NCBI RefSeq assembly: GCF_000092025.1
Contig: NC_003065.3
Coordinates: 62,001 to 126,000, forward strand
Direction: 5' to 3'
Length of the DNA: 64,000 nt
Source: Agrobacterium fabrum str. C58
GTDB lineage: Bacteria > Pseudomonadota > Alphaproteobacteria > Rhizobiales > Rhizobiaceae
Part shown: piece by piece, positions 52,727-61,400 of the stretch
Layout of the letters: each line of letters opens with the position of its first letter
Numbering within the stretch: the stretch's first letter is position 1
The notes under the pieces: model-generated
What the model was told of the DNA's origin: nothing
What the model saw: the letters and a program-made list of their open reading frames with translations, nothing else
Database searches by the model: none
Made by a program: the position numbers and the translations under genes

Positions 52727-52960
52727 CTTTCCCCATCCTGAGGCGCGGTGGCGCCCAGGGAGTTGTCAGTCCGCTCGCAGCAATTTTAAAGCAAAATAAA
52801 GCTTGAGCGCAATTTCCAGAACAAAATCGCTGTCTGAACCCGAGGTTAAGTTTAGAGCATCAGATTATTATACAGGAGAGGCCAGTGGAAGCTTGGTATC
52901 GACAAGAAGACCCAGATTTCGGGACCGAGAATTCACGCAGAGCATAAAACAGAGAACCTC

Positions 52961-54079
52961 ATGATACGCGCTTTCAAATCGTCGTCGAACTCAACCGAAA
53001 TTATCAACCTCGACAGGGATGCCATCCGAGAAAACCATCGGAATGGTCGACAAACCAATATTATGTTCGACACCAATATCCTGATTGCAATCGAAAGCGC
53101 CTATAAGACTGGCCAGCGACACCAGGAACTTAAGAATGCTGGTGTTCTGGAACTGGCGAGACTCATCGAGAAAACCTCCAAGTATGGCGTATTCATCTCG
53201 CCCGCAGCGGCTTACCAAGAACTGCCCCCAGCGCGTCGAGGCGACGTTGAAGCAGCGTTCGACAGTTTTCTTGCAGACTATCTGCCAAATTTCCGCGAGG
53301 ACCCAAACTCGATAAAGGTTCCGTATGCTGGTGGAAAGATGGACCCTGAGCATTTTAGCGCGCTGTCGCTAGAGCGTCAGAAGGCAATCTCGTGCTCATA
53401 TGCTTCGCTGCTCGCTATGAACGTCATACATCGATTAGAGGCGTTGAATGGCCTGGAAAAATTCGCCCTCTACATCGATTATTGCGCCGAGGTACTGGAT
53501 CTCATCAGTCTCAAGGAACTGACGATCGCTCGATATGTCTTCGCCCCCGAAAATGGCTTAACTGACCAACTCAGGACGCGGAAAGTAGCTATCACAAACA
53601 ACTTCGTGAAACTGAAAAAGGGTGGCGGCAAAGGCTTGACACCCGTCAAAGTACTGGAGCGCATCGCTTTGAATGGAGCCAACGACCTGAAGCTGATTGC
53701 TGCTGCAGATATCGTGAACAATTCGCGCGAGCAGTTCAACTTCGGGATCATCGAGCATGATGTCTGGATCGCAACGAGCGACGATAAGCTCTACGAGTTT
53801 TGCTGCGCCTGCCCGGGCTACATGGGTCGGGAACGTGGCGGTCCCCTGGCTAGATATGTCGAGACACATACTGACATAAAGGGAACCCGCTACTGGCGGG
53901 ATTCCATCGAAATACAGCAGCGCAGACTTGAGGAGCGCTATTTCACAGTAGATCGCGAAAAGGAAATGGACTCAATTGTGCAGTCAGCCTTTGATATCGA
54001 GGCTGACCTGCTGAACGGTAAAGCTGACGATTATTTCAGACTAAGGTCATGGCGATCTGCGCGAGTGATGCATGACTAA
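52961..54079 (+). CDS. PIN-domain-like protein
   Basis: A 372-aa protein with a pattern of acidic residues like PIN nucleases: Asp37 in MFDTNIL, Glu87 in AAYQELPP, Asp242/250 in GANDLKLIAAADIV and Asp274/275 in IATSDDKLYEF. Most PIN toxins are about 130 aa; this one has a long insert (95-235) and a C-terminal extension. No antitoxin gene lies beside it. It follows dnaE2 after a 234-nt AT-rich gap with no gene. An RNase-type role is inferred from the motif only. The start ATG at 52961 has only a weak ribosome site. Confidence 0.65.
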   Translation: MIRAFKSSSNSTEIINLDRDAIRENHRNGRQTNIMFDTNILIAIESAYKTGQRHQELKNAGVLELARLIEKTSKYGVFISPAAAYQELPPARRGDVEAAFDSFLADYLPNFREDPNSIKVPYAGGKMDPEHFSALSLERQKAISCSYASLLAMNVIHRLEALNGLEKFALYIDYCAEVLDLISLKELTIARYVFAPENGLTDQLRTRKVAITNNFVKLKKGGGKGLTPVKVLERIALNGANDLKLIAAADIVNNSREQFNFGIIEHDVWIATSDDKLYEFCCACPGYMGRERGGPLARYVETHTDIKGTRYWRDSIEIQQRRLEERYFTVDREKEMDSIVQSAFDIEADLLNGKADDYFRLRSWRSARVMHD

Positions 54080-54345
54080 TACGGGTCCTCGCCCCGGGCC
54101 TCTAGACGCAAGCGTTCGAACCCATGCTTTCGCTCCTGCCCCTTTAGCTGTTGAGGCAGTACGGCAATGTCCTCGCTTTTCATCACGCGTTCCAATTTCT
54201 TCCTCTGTCCTGGGACCAAGAACACCAGTGCGTGCGATGGCCCTGTTACCAACACCCCAACGCGCGCACGCTGTTCTCACCAGCTCAATCTTACCGCGCC
54301 TCTGAATTGATACCAAAACCGGCCTCTGAGGAGAGCAGATCTCGG
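54076..54345 (-). pseudogene. Frameshifted remnant of an unknown gene
   Basis: On the minus strand one frame reads VLVSIQRRGKIELVRTACAR and then, after a one-base frame change near 54275, a second frame runs VGVLVTGPSHALVFLVPGQR, KKLERVMKSEDIAVLPQQLK, GQERKHGFERLRLEARGEDP and Y to a TAG at 54078-54076. The second part looks strongly protein-like but lacks a start. No family is recognised. It is convergent with the PIN gene and its stop overlaps that gene's stop. Confidence 0.4.
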
Positions 54346-54600
54346 CGAGATCCGCATTCGCTATAAGGTTTGCTCCCGCATGATCATTGTCGGTTGAACG
54401 AGGTCCATAGGAGACGTCCCATTCCGCTCTTGATGGATGGCTTCCTGGTCCGGCCCCGGATCTCCGACGATCAACCCGCTGCGGGGTCGGCTAGCAAGCT
54501 GCCGCCGCTCGGCTTCGCCCTCGCGGTGATCGCGACCGGTTCCGGACACTGACGGGAGCCATCGAGCGGGAATGGCCCGCTCCAAAGAGGGAGCCTTCAG
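54346..54600. other. Intergenic region before the small plasmid gene
   Basis: No gene is supported in this 255-nt stretch. A long minus-strand open frame crosses it, but that frame is the antisense of the TOPRIM gene and has no family likeness. The region ends with GAGGGAGCC, the ribosome site of the gene at 54601. Confidence 0.5.
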
Positions 54601-54777
54601 ATGAACACCGATCTTTCCCTTGCGCAGAACCATGCCTTCCAGCTTTCCCGCACCCTGATGGTTCCGGTCACGCTCTTTAGGTCCGGTAACGAGTTCGGCG
54701 TTCTGCCGAGCGACGAACTCGACGACGAAGACGATCTGGAGATCGTGCATGAATACGTTCCGGGCGGGTCTCATTGA
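54601..54777 (+). CDS. 58-aa small acidic protein
   Basis: The ATG at 54601 follows GAGGGAG (spacing 7) and encodes 58 aa, MNTDLSLAQNHAFQLSRTLM ... with an acidic stretch SDELDDEDDLEIVHEY near the C-terminus. It is short but has a good ribosome site, plasmid-core style codons and a position directly ahead of the TOPRIM gene, as for small conserved proteins in rhizobial plasmids. Function unknown. Confidence 0.6.
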   Translation: MNTDLSLAQNHAFQLSRTLMVPVTLFRSGNEFGVLPSDELDDEDDLEIVHEYVPGGSH

Positions 54778-54820
54778 GACCCTTCTCGCCTTTTTGGTGC
54801 CGCTTGCGAGCCGCAGGCGG

Positions 54821-54840
54821 CAAGGGAAGCTTCGCCGCTG
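54821..54840 (+). repeat. CAAGGG-AAGCTTCGCC-GCTG element, copy 1
   Basis: The stretch CAAGGGAAGCTTCGCCGCTG lies between the 58-aa gene and the TOPRIM gene. A near copy (CAAGGG-ta-AAAGCTTCGCCCGCTGC) is at 57164-57186 before the DUF1419 gene, and a weaker one (AAGGGGAGAAGCTTGCTCGC) at 63648-63667 before the ParB gene. All precede plasmid-core genes on the same strand. Confidence 0.45.
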
Positions 54841-54993
54841 CTGGCACCCGGGCGGTGGCCCAAGGTGCAGATTGTCATCTTGCCAGCCGCGCCCTTGCCT
54901 CCTTTGCTCTTCGCGATGTCCGGAGCGGGCCCGCAAGGTGCGGGGAAAAGAAACAGAAGGAAAGGCGGACGCAAGGGTGCGTCGGGAATTCAA

Positions 54994-55917
54994 ATGGAAA
55001 AGAAGGAACTGGAAGAACTGCGGGACCGCGTGCAATGCGCTGCGGTGCTGGAGCAGGCAGGGTTTGCCATCGACCTGAAGGAGAGCACCCGCAGGGCGGT
55101 CAAATTCCGCGGCGGCGGGGCCATAATCATCGTGATTCACGAGGGCAGGGGCTGGTTCGATCCGCTGTCCGATGCCAAGGGTGACGTGTTCGGTCTTGTC
55201 GAGCATCTCGACCGAGTGCCCTTTGTCGAAGCCCTCGACCATGTCGCATCGCTGGTCGACTTCGTCCCGAAGGAGCCGGTCTGGACCCACGCTGCGCGCG
55301 AGATCGATCTGCCGGCCGGAGTTTCAGAACGATGGACGAAGCGCCGCAAGCCGTGGCCGGGTTCGATGACCTGGCGCTATCTCCGCGACGACCGCTGCGT
55401 TCCGGAAGCGACCATCCGCGCAGCGATCCGGCATGATCTCGTGCGCGAAGGTCCGCGCGGCAGCATGTGGGCCGCGCACCGTGACAGCGAGGGCGCCGTC
55501 ACCGGCTGGGAGGAACGCGGGCCGGAATGGCGCGGCTTTTCGACGGGAGGCGCGAAGGTGTTGTTCAGGTTCGGCGCGATCCATGCGCCGCGCCTTTGCG
55601 TGACGGAGGCTGCCATCGACGCCATGAGCCTTGCCGCGCTGGAGAGTAATCGGCGCGATAGCCTCTATGTCAGTACCGGCGGCGGCTGGGCCCCTGCCAC
55701 CGATGCGGCGATCCGTTTATTGGCGGCGCGTAAGGGTATTTTGGTGGTCGCCGCCACGGATAATAACGCGCAGGGCGATATCTACGCTGATCGGTTGGAA
55801 GCAGTTGCCCGGGACGCTAACTGCGGCTTTGAGCGCCATCGTCCCCGCCACGAGGACTGGAACGAGGACCTTTGCACTCAGCTGCGCGCGAATTCGAGGA
55901 GAGGCGCGATGTCGTGA
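54994..55917 (+). CDS. DUF3991/TOPRIM-domain protein
   Basis: A 307-aa protein. The N-terminal region (RRAVKFRGGGAIIIVIHEGR, GWFDPLSDAKGDVFGLVEHL) is typical of the DUF3991 and TOPRIM proteins of rhizobial plasmids. The TOPRIM part has RLCVTEAAIDAMSLAAL (catalytic Glu) and LVVAATDNNAQGD (Asp pair region). It is primase-like in fold; function on plasmids is not established. I chose the ATG at 54994; the longer frame from 54865 starts in low-quality sequence. Its 3' end overlaps the convergent Fic gene by 40 nt. Confidence 0.85.
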   Translation: MEKKELEELRDRVQCAAVLEQAGFAIDLKESTRRAVKFRGGGAIIIVIHEGRGWFDPLSDAKGDVFGLVEHLDRVPFVEALDHVASLVDFVPKEPVWTHAAREIDLPAGVSERWTKRRKPWPGSMTWRYLRDDRCVPEATIRAAIRHDLVREGPRGSMWAAHRDSEGAVTGWEERGPEWRGFSTGGAKVLFRFGAIHAPRLCVTEAAIDAMSLAALESNRRDSLYVSTGGGWAPATDAAIRLLAARKGILVVAATDNNAQGDIYADRLEAVARDANCGFERHRPRHEDWNEDLCTQLRANSRRGAMS

Positions 55918-56474
55918 TTATCCGCGGCCTGCAGTGCCGCGACGTATCGCGTGCGCAGATCTCCCACGTCGCCCAGGCTTCCGCTACCCCAGCTGAAGGG
56001 CTCGGCGCCCAGTTTTTCCACGAGCAGATCGGCGGCCAGCCGCGCGTGACGTCCGTTGCCGTTTGGAAACGGATGGATGGCGACCAGGCGATGGTGGAAA
56101 CGTATTGCGATCTCGTCGGCTGCGAAGGTCTCATGCTGGACCCAATACCGCACGTCATCCAGCAAAGCCGCAAGTTCGACCGGGATCCGGTAGGCCTGGA
56201 TGCCAATATTGCGCTCCGTCGTTCGGAAGCTGCCTGCCCATTGCCAGACCTCGCCGAACATGCGTCGGTGCAATGTACGCATAAAGTCTTCGGTCAGCAT
56301 CCTGCCGACCGGCATGCGCCGTCGTCCGCGAGCCCAGGCTGCGCCCTCGACGATATTTTCCTGTTCAGCCTCGTTGAGATCCTGCCTGTGGGTGATCCAG
56401 CTTTGAAGCAGGCCCTCGCGCTCCTGAGGCTCGAGCGGTGTTGCGTCCTCTGGCTCCTGGAAGAGGTCGGTCAT
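55878..56474 (-). CDS. Mobile mystery protein B, Fic domain
   Basis: A 198-aa Fic/Doc-fold protein. The active motif HPFPNGNGRHAR (134-145) is complete, so AMP or other nucleotide transfer to a target protein is expected. The N-terminal ENIVEGAAWARGRRRMPVGR and WQWAGSFRTTERNIGIQAYR match mobile mystery protein B. It is encoded just after protein A with a 4-nt overlap. The pair is thought to act as a toxin-antitoxin-like module on mobile elements; no classical inhibitory-helix motif is obvious. Confidence 0.85.
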   Translation of the reverse strand: MTDLFQEPEDATPLEPQEREGLLQSWITHRQDLNEAEQENIVEGAAWARGRRRMPVGRMLTEDFMRTLHRRMFGEVWQWAGSFRTTERNIGIQAYRIPVELAALLDDVRYWVQHETFAADEIAIRFHHRLVAIHPFPNGNGRHARLAADLLVEKLGAEPFSWGSGSLGDVGDLRTRYVAALQAADNHDIAPLLEFARS

Positions 56475-56932
56475 TTTTCTGACCAGAGATCGCGCTCGGA
56501 AAGCTGGTTGCGGATGTAGGCCTGGACGCGGGCCTCGAGATCTCCGTCATCCGTTCCCTGTGCCTCCAGACGCATCGTATGCGCGACCCGCTGGAGTTCG
56601 CGCATTGCGATCTTGCGCGCTCGCTCATCGACGGTGGCCTCGAGCGACGTATTCGGGACCAGTGCGTAGACGAGGGTGCAGTCGAGTGCCTCTGCCGCGC
56701 GTCGCAACGTACTGAGCTGGATCGTTCCGGATGCCTCCGACTTCTCGATCGCTTCCACGGTCTGGGGCCGGATTCCCATCCTCGAGCCGAGCTGCGCTCC
56801 TGTCATGCCGAGCGCGTCGCGCAACGCCCGGACCCATCCTTTTGGCGGTGCCCTGAAGCCCTCTGCCGGCTGCAGCCCGCGAAGACGCTCGTCAAGCCTT
56901 CTGCGCGCTCGCTTTCTTGCGTCGTCCTTCAT
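56471..56932 (-). CDS. Mobile mystery protein A, Xre-type regulator
   Basis: A 153-aa protein with a helix-turn-helix (ALGMTGAQLGSRMGIRPQTV, then EAIEKSEASGTIQLSTLRRA) typical of mobile mystery protein A. It is the first gene of the pair, with an array of CTGATTAT-like sites upstream that it probably binds to repress the operon. It may also neutralise the Fic protein. The start ATG at 56932 is well placed. Confidence 0.85.
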   Translation of the reverse strand: MKDDARKRARRRLDERLRGLQPAEGFRAPPKGWVRALRDALGMTGAQLGSRMGIRPQTVEAIEKSEASGTIQLSTLRRAAEALDCTLVYALVPNTSLEATVDERARKIAMRELQRVAHTMRLEAQGTDDGDLEARVQAYIRNQLSERDLWSEK

Positions 56933-56952
56933 CGTTCAACTTTCTACTGCGG

Positions 56953-57029
56953 CTGATCATCAGACAACAGGCTGATTGTTGCGCACAAATTATCAGGTTA
57001 CACCCTGATTATCAATGCCAAATAATCAG
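56953..57029. promoter_or_regulatory. Operator array for the mobile mystery operon
   Basis: Several CTGAT/ATCAG half-sites lie upstream of mobile mystery A: CTGATCATCAG at 56953-56963, ATTATCAG at 56989-56996 and a perfect 8-bp inverted repeat CTGATTAT-N9-ATAATCAG at 57005-57029. Multiple spaced copies before an Xre gene are typical of autoregulated operons. Confidence 0.55.
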
Positions 57030-57093
57030 CCCAAAGTATGATAGAGCGAGCGATCAAACCAGACTGTAAGCTGATTTCACTGAATGAAATAGC

Positions 57094-57135
57094 AAGGAGG
57101 GGAAGGAAGGAGGGGAAGGGGAAGGGAAGGGAAGG
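57094..57135 (+). repeat. 42-nt pure purine tract
   Basis: The stretch is made only of A and G, in AAGG/GGAAGG units, and lies in the 380-nt gap between mobile mystery A and the DUF1419 gene. Such a tract can form a triplex or slip in replication. Its role is unknown. Confidence 0.6.
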
Positions 57136-57161
57136 CCAGTTGCCGCATGCCCGCCAGCCGC

Positions 57162-57199
57162 GTCAAGGGTAAAGCTTCGCCCGCTGCGCGGCCCTTGAC
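57162..57199 (+). repeat. Inverted repeat GTCAAGGG/CCCTTGAC with the AAGCTTCGCC element
   Basis: GTCAAGGG (57162-57169) and CCCTTGAC (57192-57199) form a perfect 8-bp stem around a 22-nt loop that holds the second copy of the AAGCTTCGCC-GCTGC element. It precedes the DUF1419 gene by about 110 nt. A regulatory or replication-related role is possible. Confidence 0.5.
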
Positions 57200-57312
57200 C
57201 CGACCTTGCGGAGAGGCGGCGCCAAGGAGGGGTCAGGAAGGGCTGAAGAGGATGGCGACATCGCGAGGATGAGCCGCGTGTCCTTCCCGACGAGGCTGAA
57301 AGGAGCCCGCCG

Positions 57313-57915
57313 ATGACCGTCTCTCCAATACGTAAAGTCTTTGAAGGCATTGCCGACCGCCGGCAGATGTACCGCTTGTTCGACCGCCACGCGCAACGCC
57401 TGAACCGCTGGGAGAGCGACGACAGCGCGCTCTATCGAGGCGAATGGTTCGAAGTCGCCCAGGCGCAGCACGATCACATGTTCGAGATCCTGCCGCCGCT
57501 GTTCATGCGGGGCGATATGTTCGCCATGCGCGAGTTCCTCACCGACAGCATCACCAGCATCTTTTTCACGCTGACGATCGACGACCGGATGCGGTATTTC
57601 CACGGCTACTGCGACTTGTCCGAGAAGGGCTCGCCGGAGCGGATGCGTGCCGCAATCGTAGAGCGCGAAACCCGGCCTGTTCGGGCGATGACGCGCGAGG
57701 AACGCCTGGACCACATCTGGTCGAGCACCCATGATGACTATCGCGGCTATGCCGGCGAGCGCTGGCCGGAACGCAACCACGGCAAGCGGACCGTGCTGTT
57801 CTACGGCGGACGCCAGGGCACCGTCCTGGAGCTGCTCGACGACCTCACGGATGCGCAGATCGCATCAAAGCTGCCGGTGCATCTGCGCTACCTCCCTGAC
57901 GCGATAGCGGCGTAA
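57313..57915 (+). CDS. DUF1419-domain protein
   Basis: A 200-aa protein that matches DUF1419, a family found mainly on rhizobial plasmids. Recognisable parts are RRQMYRLFDRHAQRLNRWES, YRGEWFEVAQAQHDHMFEIL, PPLFMRGDMFAMREFLTDSI and the middle FHGYCDLSEKGSPERM. No catalytic motif is known. The ATG at 57313 follows AAGGAGCCCGCCG. The next gene starts 11 nt downstream, so they form an operon. Confidence 0.82.
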   Translation: MTVSPIRKVFEGIADRRQMYRLFDRHAQRLNRWESDDSALYRGEWFEVAQAQHDHMFEILPPLFMRGDMFAMREFLTDSITSIFFTLTIDDRMRYFHGYCDLSEKGSPERMRAAIVERETRPVRAMTREERLDHIWSSTHDDYRGYAGERWPERNHGKRTVLFYGGRQGTVLELLDDLTDAQIASKLPVHLRYLPDAIAA

Positions 57916-57926
57916 GGGAGGCGGCG

Positions 57927-58328
57927 ATGTTCACCTTTTCCGTGACGGACATCCACGTCGTCATGATGCGCGGACGGCTGGACGCCTACCTCAACGGCGG
58001 TTTCCGCAATCCCCACTACGGAGTGTTTCCGGGCCGCGATGAGAAGCCCGGTCTTTGGCTAATCGGCGACGAGGGCGTCTACATCCTCTCCAACGGTAAG
58101 CTCGCCGTAGGGCAGCGGCCGTTCGTCGTCTATGCCGAAGAGTGCGATCCGAAGACCAACCCTGACTATTGGCAATACAAGCGCCAGCATTTCGGCGGCG
58201 ATGACGGGGTCGAGTTTCTCGACGGTGCCATGCTCGTGAAGCTTATCGCCGCCAGCCCCGGCTGCACGCATCTGAGGATCGCCTTCCACGAGGATTCGAT
58301 GCAATTCACCGTGATCGCGCGAGATTAG
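57927..58328 (+). CDS. DUF3085-like protein
   Basis: A 133-aa protein that resembles DUF3085, another rhizobial plasmid family: MFTFSVTDIHVVMMRGRLDA then PGLWLIGDEGVYILSNGKLA. The rest includes a FHEDSMQFTVIARD C-terminus. No enzymatic motif is visible. It is co-transcribed with the DUF1419 gene and followed after 128 nt by the large methyltransferase-helicase gene. Confidence 0.65.
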   Translation: MFTFSVTDIHVVMMRGRLDAYLNGGFRNPHYGVFPGRDEKPGLWLIGDEGVYILSNGKLAVGQRPFVVYAEECDPKTNPDYWQYKRQHFGGDDGVEFLDGAMLVKLIAASPGCTHLRIAFHEDSMQFTVIARD

Positions 58329-58456
58329 CGATCCGTCGACGCTCGCTGTCTGGCGGCCGTCCAGCCCACCCAGTCCTCTTCATCCCCGCACGTCGTCAGC
58401 CGACTGGAACCTTCCTTCGGGACGGCGACGCGCGCCTTCACCCAGGAGATTCCAGC

Positions 58457-61400
58457 ATGTCACATGACGATCCCTTCACGATCGATCTTTTCGGCAACAC
58501 CGCGCTTTCGTCAGGCCTCGGCCTTGGCGTGATGGCCTTCGCCAGCAACTTCGGGCCCGACGACGATCCGGATCCCACAACTCCGGCGCCGGCTTTGCCG
58601 ATCGCCGCGGTCGTCCGACCGTCGTGCCCGCCGTGTCGTGCCCGTGGCCTTAACTTCCATCTCGCCGATGACCGCGGGCTTGCCCGCCGCTGGAAGGACC
58701 GCGCGCGCGCCAATATTGCCGCGATCCGGCTCGCTGCCGAAATAGAGGCGGGCCAACGTTTTGCGACGCGCGAGGAACAGGAGACACTGATCCGCTTCAC
58801 CGGCTTCGGTGCGTCCGATCTTGCCAACGGCGTCTTCCGCCGTCCGGGCGAGCTCGAATTCCGCAAGGGCTGGGACGAGATCGGTTCCGATCTGGAGGAT
58901 GCGGTCTGCGAGACCGACTATGCCTCGCTTGCCCGCTGCACCCAGTATGCCCATTTCACACCGGAGTTCATCGTCCGGGCGATCTGGTCAGCGCTTCAGC
59001 GTCTCGGATGGCGCGGCGGCCGGGTGCTGGCGCCGGGAATCGGCACGGGCCTGTTTCCGGCGCTGATGCCGGAAGCGCTTCGTGATCTTTCGCACGTAAC
59101 CGGCGTCGAGCTCGATCCCGTAACGGCACGCATCGTCCGGCTTTTACAGCCGCGGGCGCGGATACTCACTGGAGATTTTGCCCGCACGGAGTTGCCGGCG
59201 AGCTTCGACCTCGCCATCGGCAATCCGCCATTCTCGGACCGGACCGTACGCTCCGACCGCGCCTATCGCTCGCTCGGGCTGCGATTGCACGACTATTTCG
59301 TCGCCCGGTCGATCGACCTGTTGAAGCCCGGGGCTTTCGCAGCCTTTGTCACCAGCTCCGGCACGATGGACAAGGCGGATTCCTCCGCGCGCGAGCATAT
59401 TGCAAAGACGGCGGACCTGATTGCCGCCATCCGCCTGCCGGAAGGCAGCTTCCGGGCCGACGCGGGAACCGACGTCGTCGTGGACATCCTGTTCTTCCGC
59501 AAGCGCAAGGTCGCCGAACTCGAGGGCGATCTCTCGTGGCTAGACATCGAGGAGGTGCGGCCAGCGACTGCCGACGAGGGTGCCATCCGGGTGAACCGAT
59601 GGTTCGCGCAGCATCCGGATTTCGTGCTCGGCACCCATGCGCTAACCTCCGGCCCCTTCGGTGAGACCTATACATGCCTTGCCCCCGATGGTGAGGATCT
59701 CGACGCCGCACTGTCGGCCGCCGTCCATCTCTTTCCGGAAGGCCGCTATGACGGCGAGCCCACCCAGATCGATCTCGATCTTGAGGACGCCACCGACGAT
59801 AGTCCTCGCGATCTCCCTGCCGGCCGGCATGTCCGCGAAGGTAGCTTCTTCGTCGATAACGCCCGAGGCCTCATGCAGGTGATCGACGGCGAACCCGTTG
59901 CTGTGAAAGTCCGCAAGGGTCGCAATGCCGACGGTATTCCGGAGAAGCATGTCCGGATCATCCGTAAGCTGATCTCGGTCCGCGACGCGGTGCGTGTGGT
60001 GCTGAAGGCCCAGGAACTGGACCAGCCCTGGAAGGATTTGCAGGTCAGGCTGCGCATTGCCTGGTCGAGCTTCGTCCGCGATTTCGGCCCGATCAACCAC
60101 ACCACCGTCTCGATCACCGAGGACCCGGAGACTGGCAAGACGCGCGAGAGCCATCGCCGCCCGAACCTCCAGCCGTTCGCAGACGATCCCGATTGCTGGC
60201 TGGTCGCCTCGATTGAGGACTATGACCTCGAAAACGATACGGCGAGGCCCGGACCGATCTTCACCGACCGTGTCATCTCGCCGCCCGCGCCGCCGGTGAT
60301 CACCAGTGCGGCGGACGCGCTCGCTGTGGTGCTCAACGAACGTGGGCACGTCGATCGCGACCATATCGCGGAACTTCTGCACCGTGATCCCGAAGACGTC
60401 GTCACTGAGCTTGGCAGCGCGATCTTCCGCGACCCCGCCGACGGCTCCTGGCAGATGGCCGACGCCTATCTGTCCGGTCATGTCCGCGAGAAGCTCAAGG
60501 TCGCGGACGCTGCGGCAGGGCTCGATCCCGCCTATGAGCGTAACGTCTCGGCGCTCACTGCCGTCCAGCCGGTCGATCTGCGCCCGTCGGACATCACCGC
60601 GCGCCTGGGCGCTCCGTGGATACCGGCTGGAGATGTCGTCGCCTTTGTCAAGGAGATGATGGGAACCGATATCCGGATCCATCACATGCCCGAACTGGCG
60701 TCATGGACCGTCGAGGCCCGCCAGCTTTCCTACCTCGCCGCCGGAACATCCGAATGGGGAACGGACCGCCGCCATGCCGGCGAACTGCTGTCCGATGCCC
60801 TGAACAGCCGGGTGCCGCAGATCTTCGATACGATCAGGGACGGCGACAGCGAAAAGCGGGTTCTCAACGTCGTCGATACTGAAGCGGCCAAGGAAAAGCT
60901 TCACAAGATCAAGCAGGCCTTCCAGCGCTGGATATGGTCCGATCCCGATCGCACCGACCGGCTGGCACGCGTCTATAACGACCGCTTCAACAACATCGCG
61001 CCGCGAAAGTTCAACGGCGATCATCTCAAACTTCCAGGCGCCTCAGGCGCCTTTGTTCTTTATGGACATCAGAAACGCGGGATCTGGAGGATCATCTCTG
61101 CCGGCTCGACCTATCTTGCCCATGCCGTCGGCGCCGGCAAGACCATGACGATGGCAGCAAGCATCATGGAGCAGCGCCGTCTCGGCCTGGTCGCCAAGGC
61201 GATGCAGGTCGTGCCGGGGCATTGCCTTGCGCAGGCCGCGCGCGAGTTCCTGGCGCTCTATCCCACGGCTCGCATCCTCGTTGCGGACGAGACAAATTTT
61301 TCGAAGGACAAGCGCGCCCGGTTCCTGTCGCGCGCGGCGACGGCAACCTGGGATGCGATCATCATCACGCATTCCGCCTTCAGGTTCATCGGTGTGCCGG

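Noticed and set aside
52742..52755. GGCGC-GGTG-GCGCC hairpin after dnaE2 as a terminator
   Set aside because: Five-base stem and no T-tract follows; not enough to call.
52885..52947. GTG-started 20-codon frame with GGAGAGG before the PIN-like gene
   Set aside because: Short, not overlapping the PIN start and with no other support; could be chance.
54100..54130. GTTCGAACCC resembling a tRNA T-loop
   Set aside because: The flanking bases do not pair as a T-stem and no acceptor or anticodon arm can be drawn on either strand.
54361..55290. Minus-strand 309-codon frame across the 58-aa and TOPRIM genes
   Set aside because: Antisense of genes with good ribosome sites and recognisable domains; no motif of its own.
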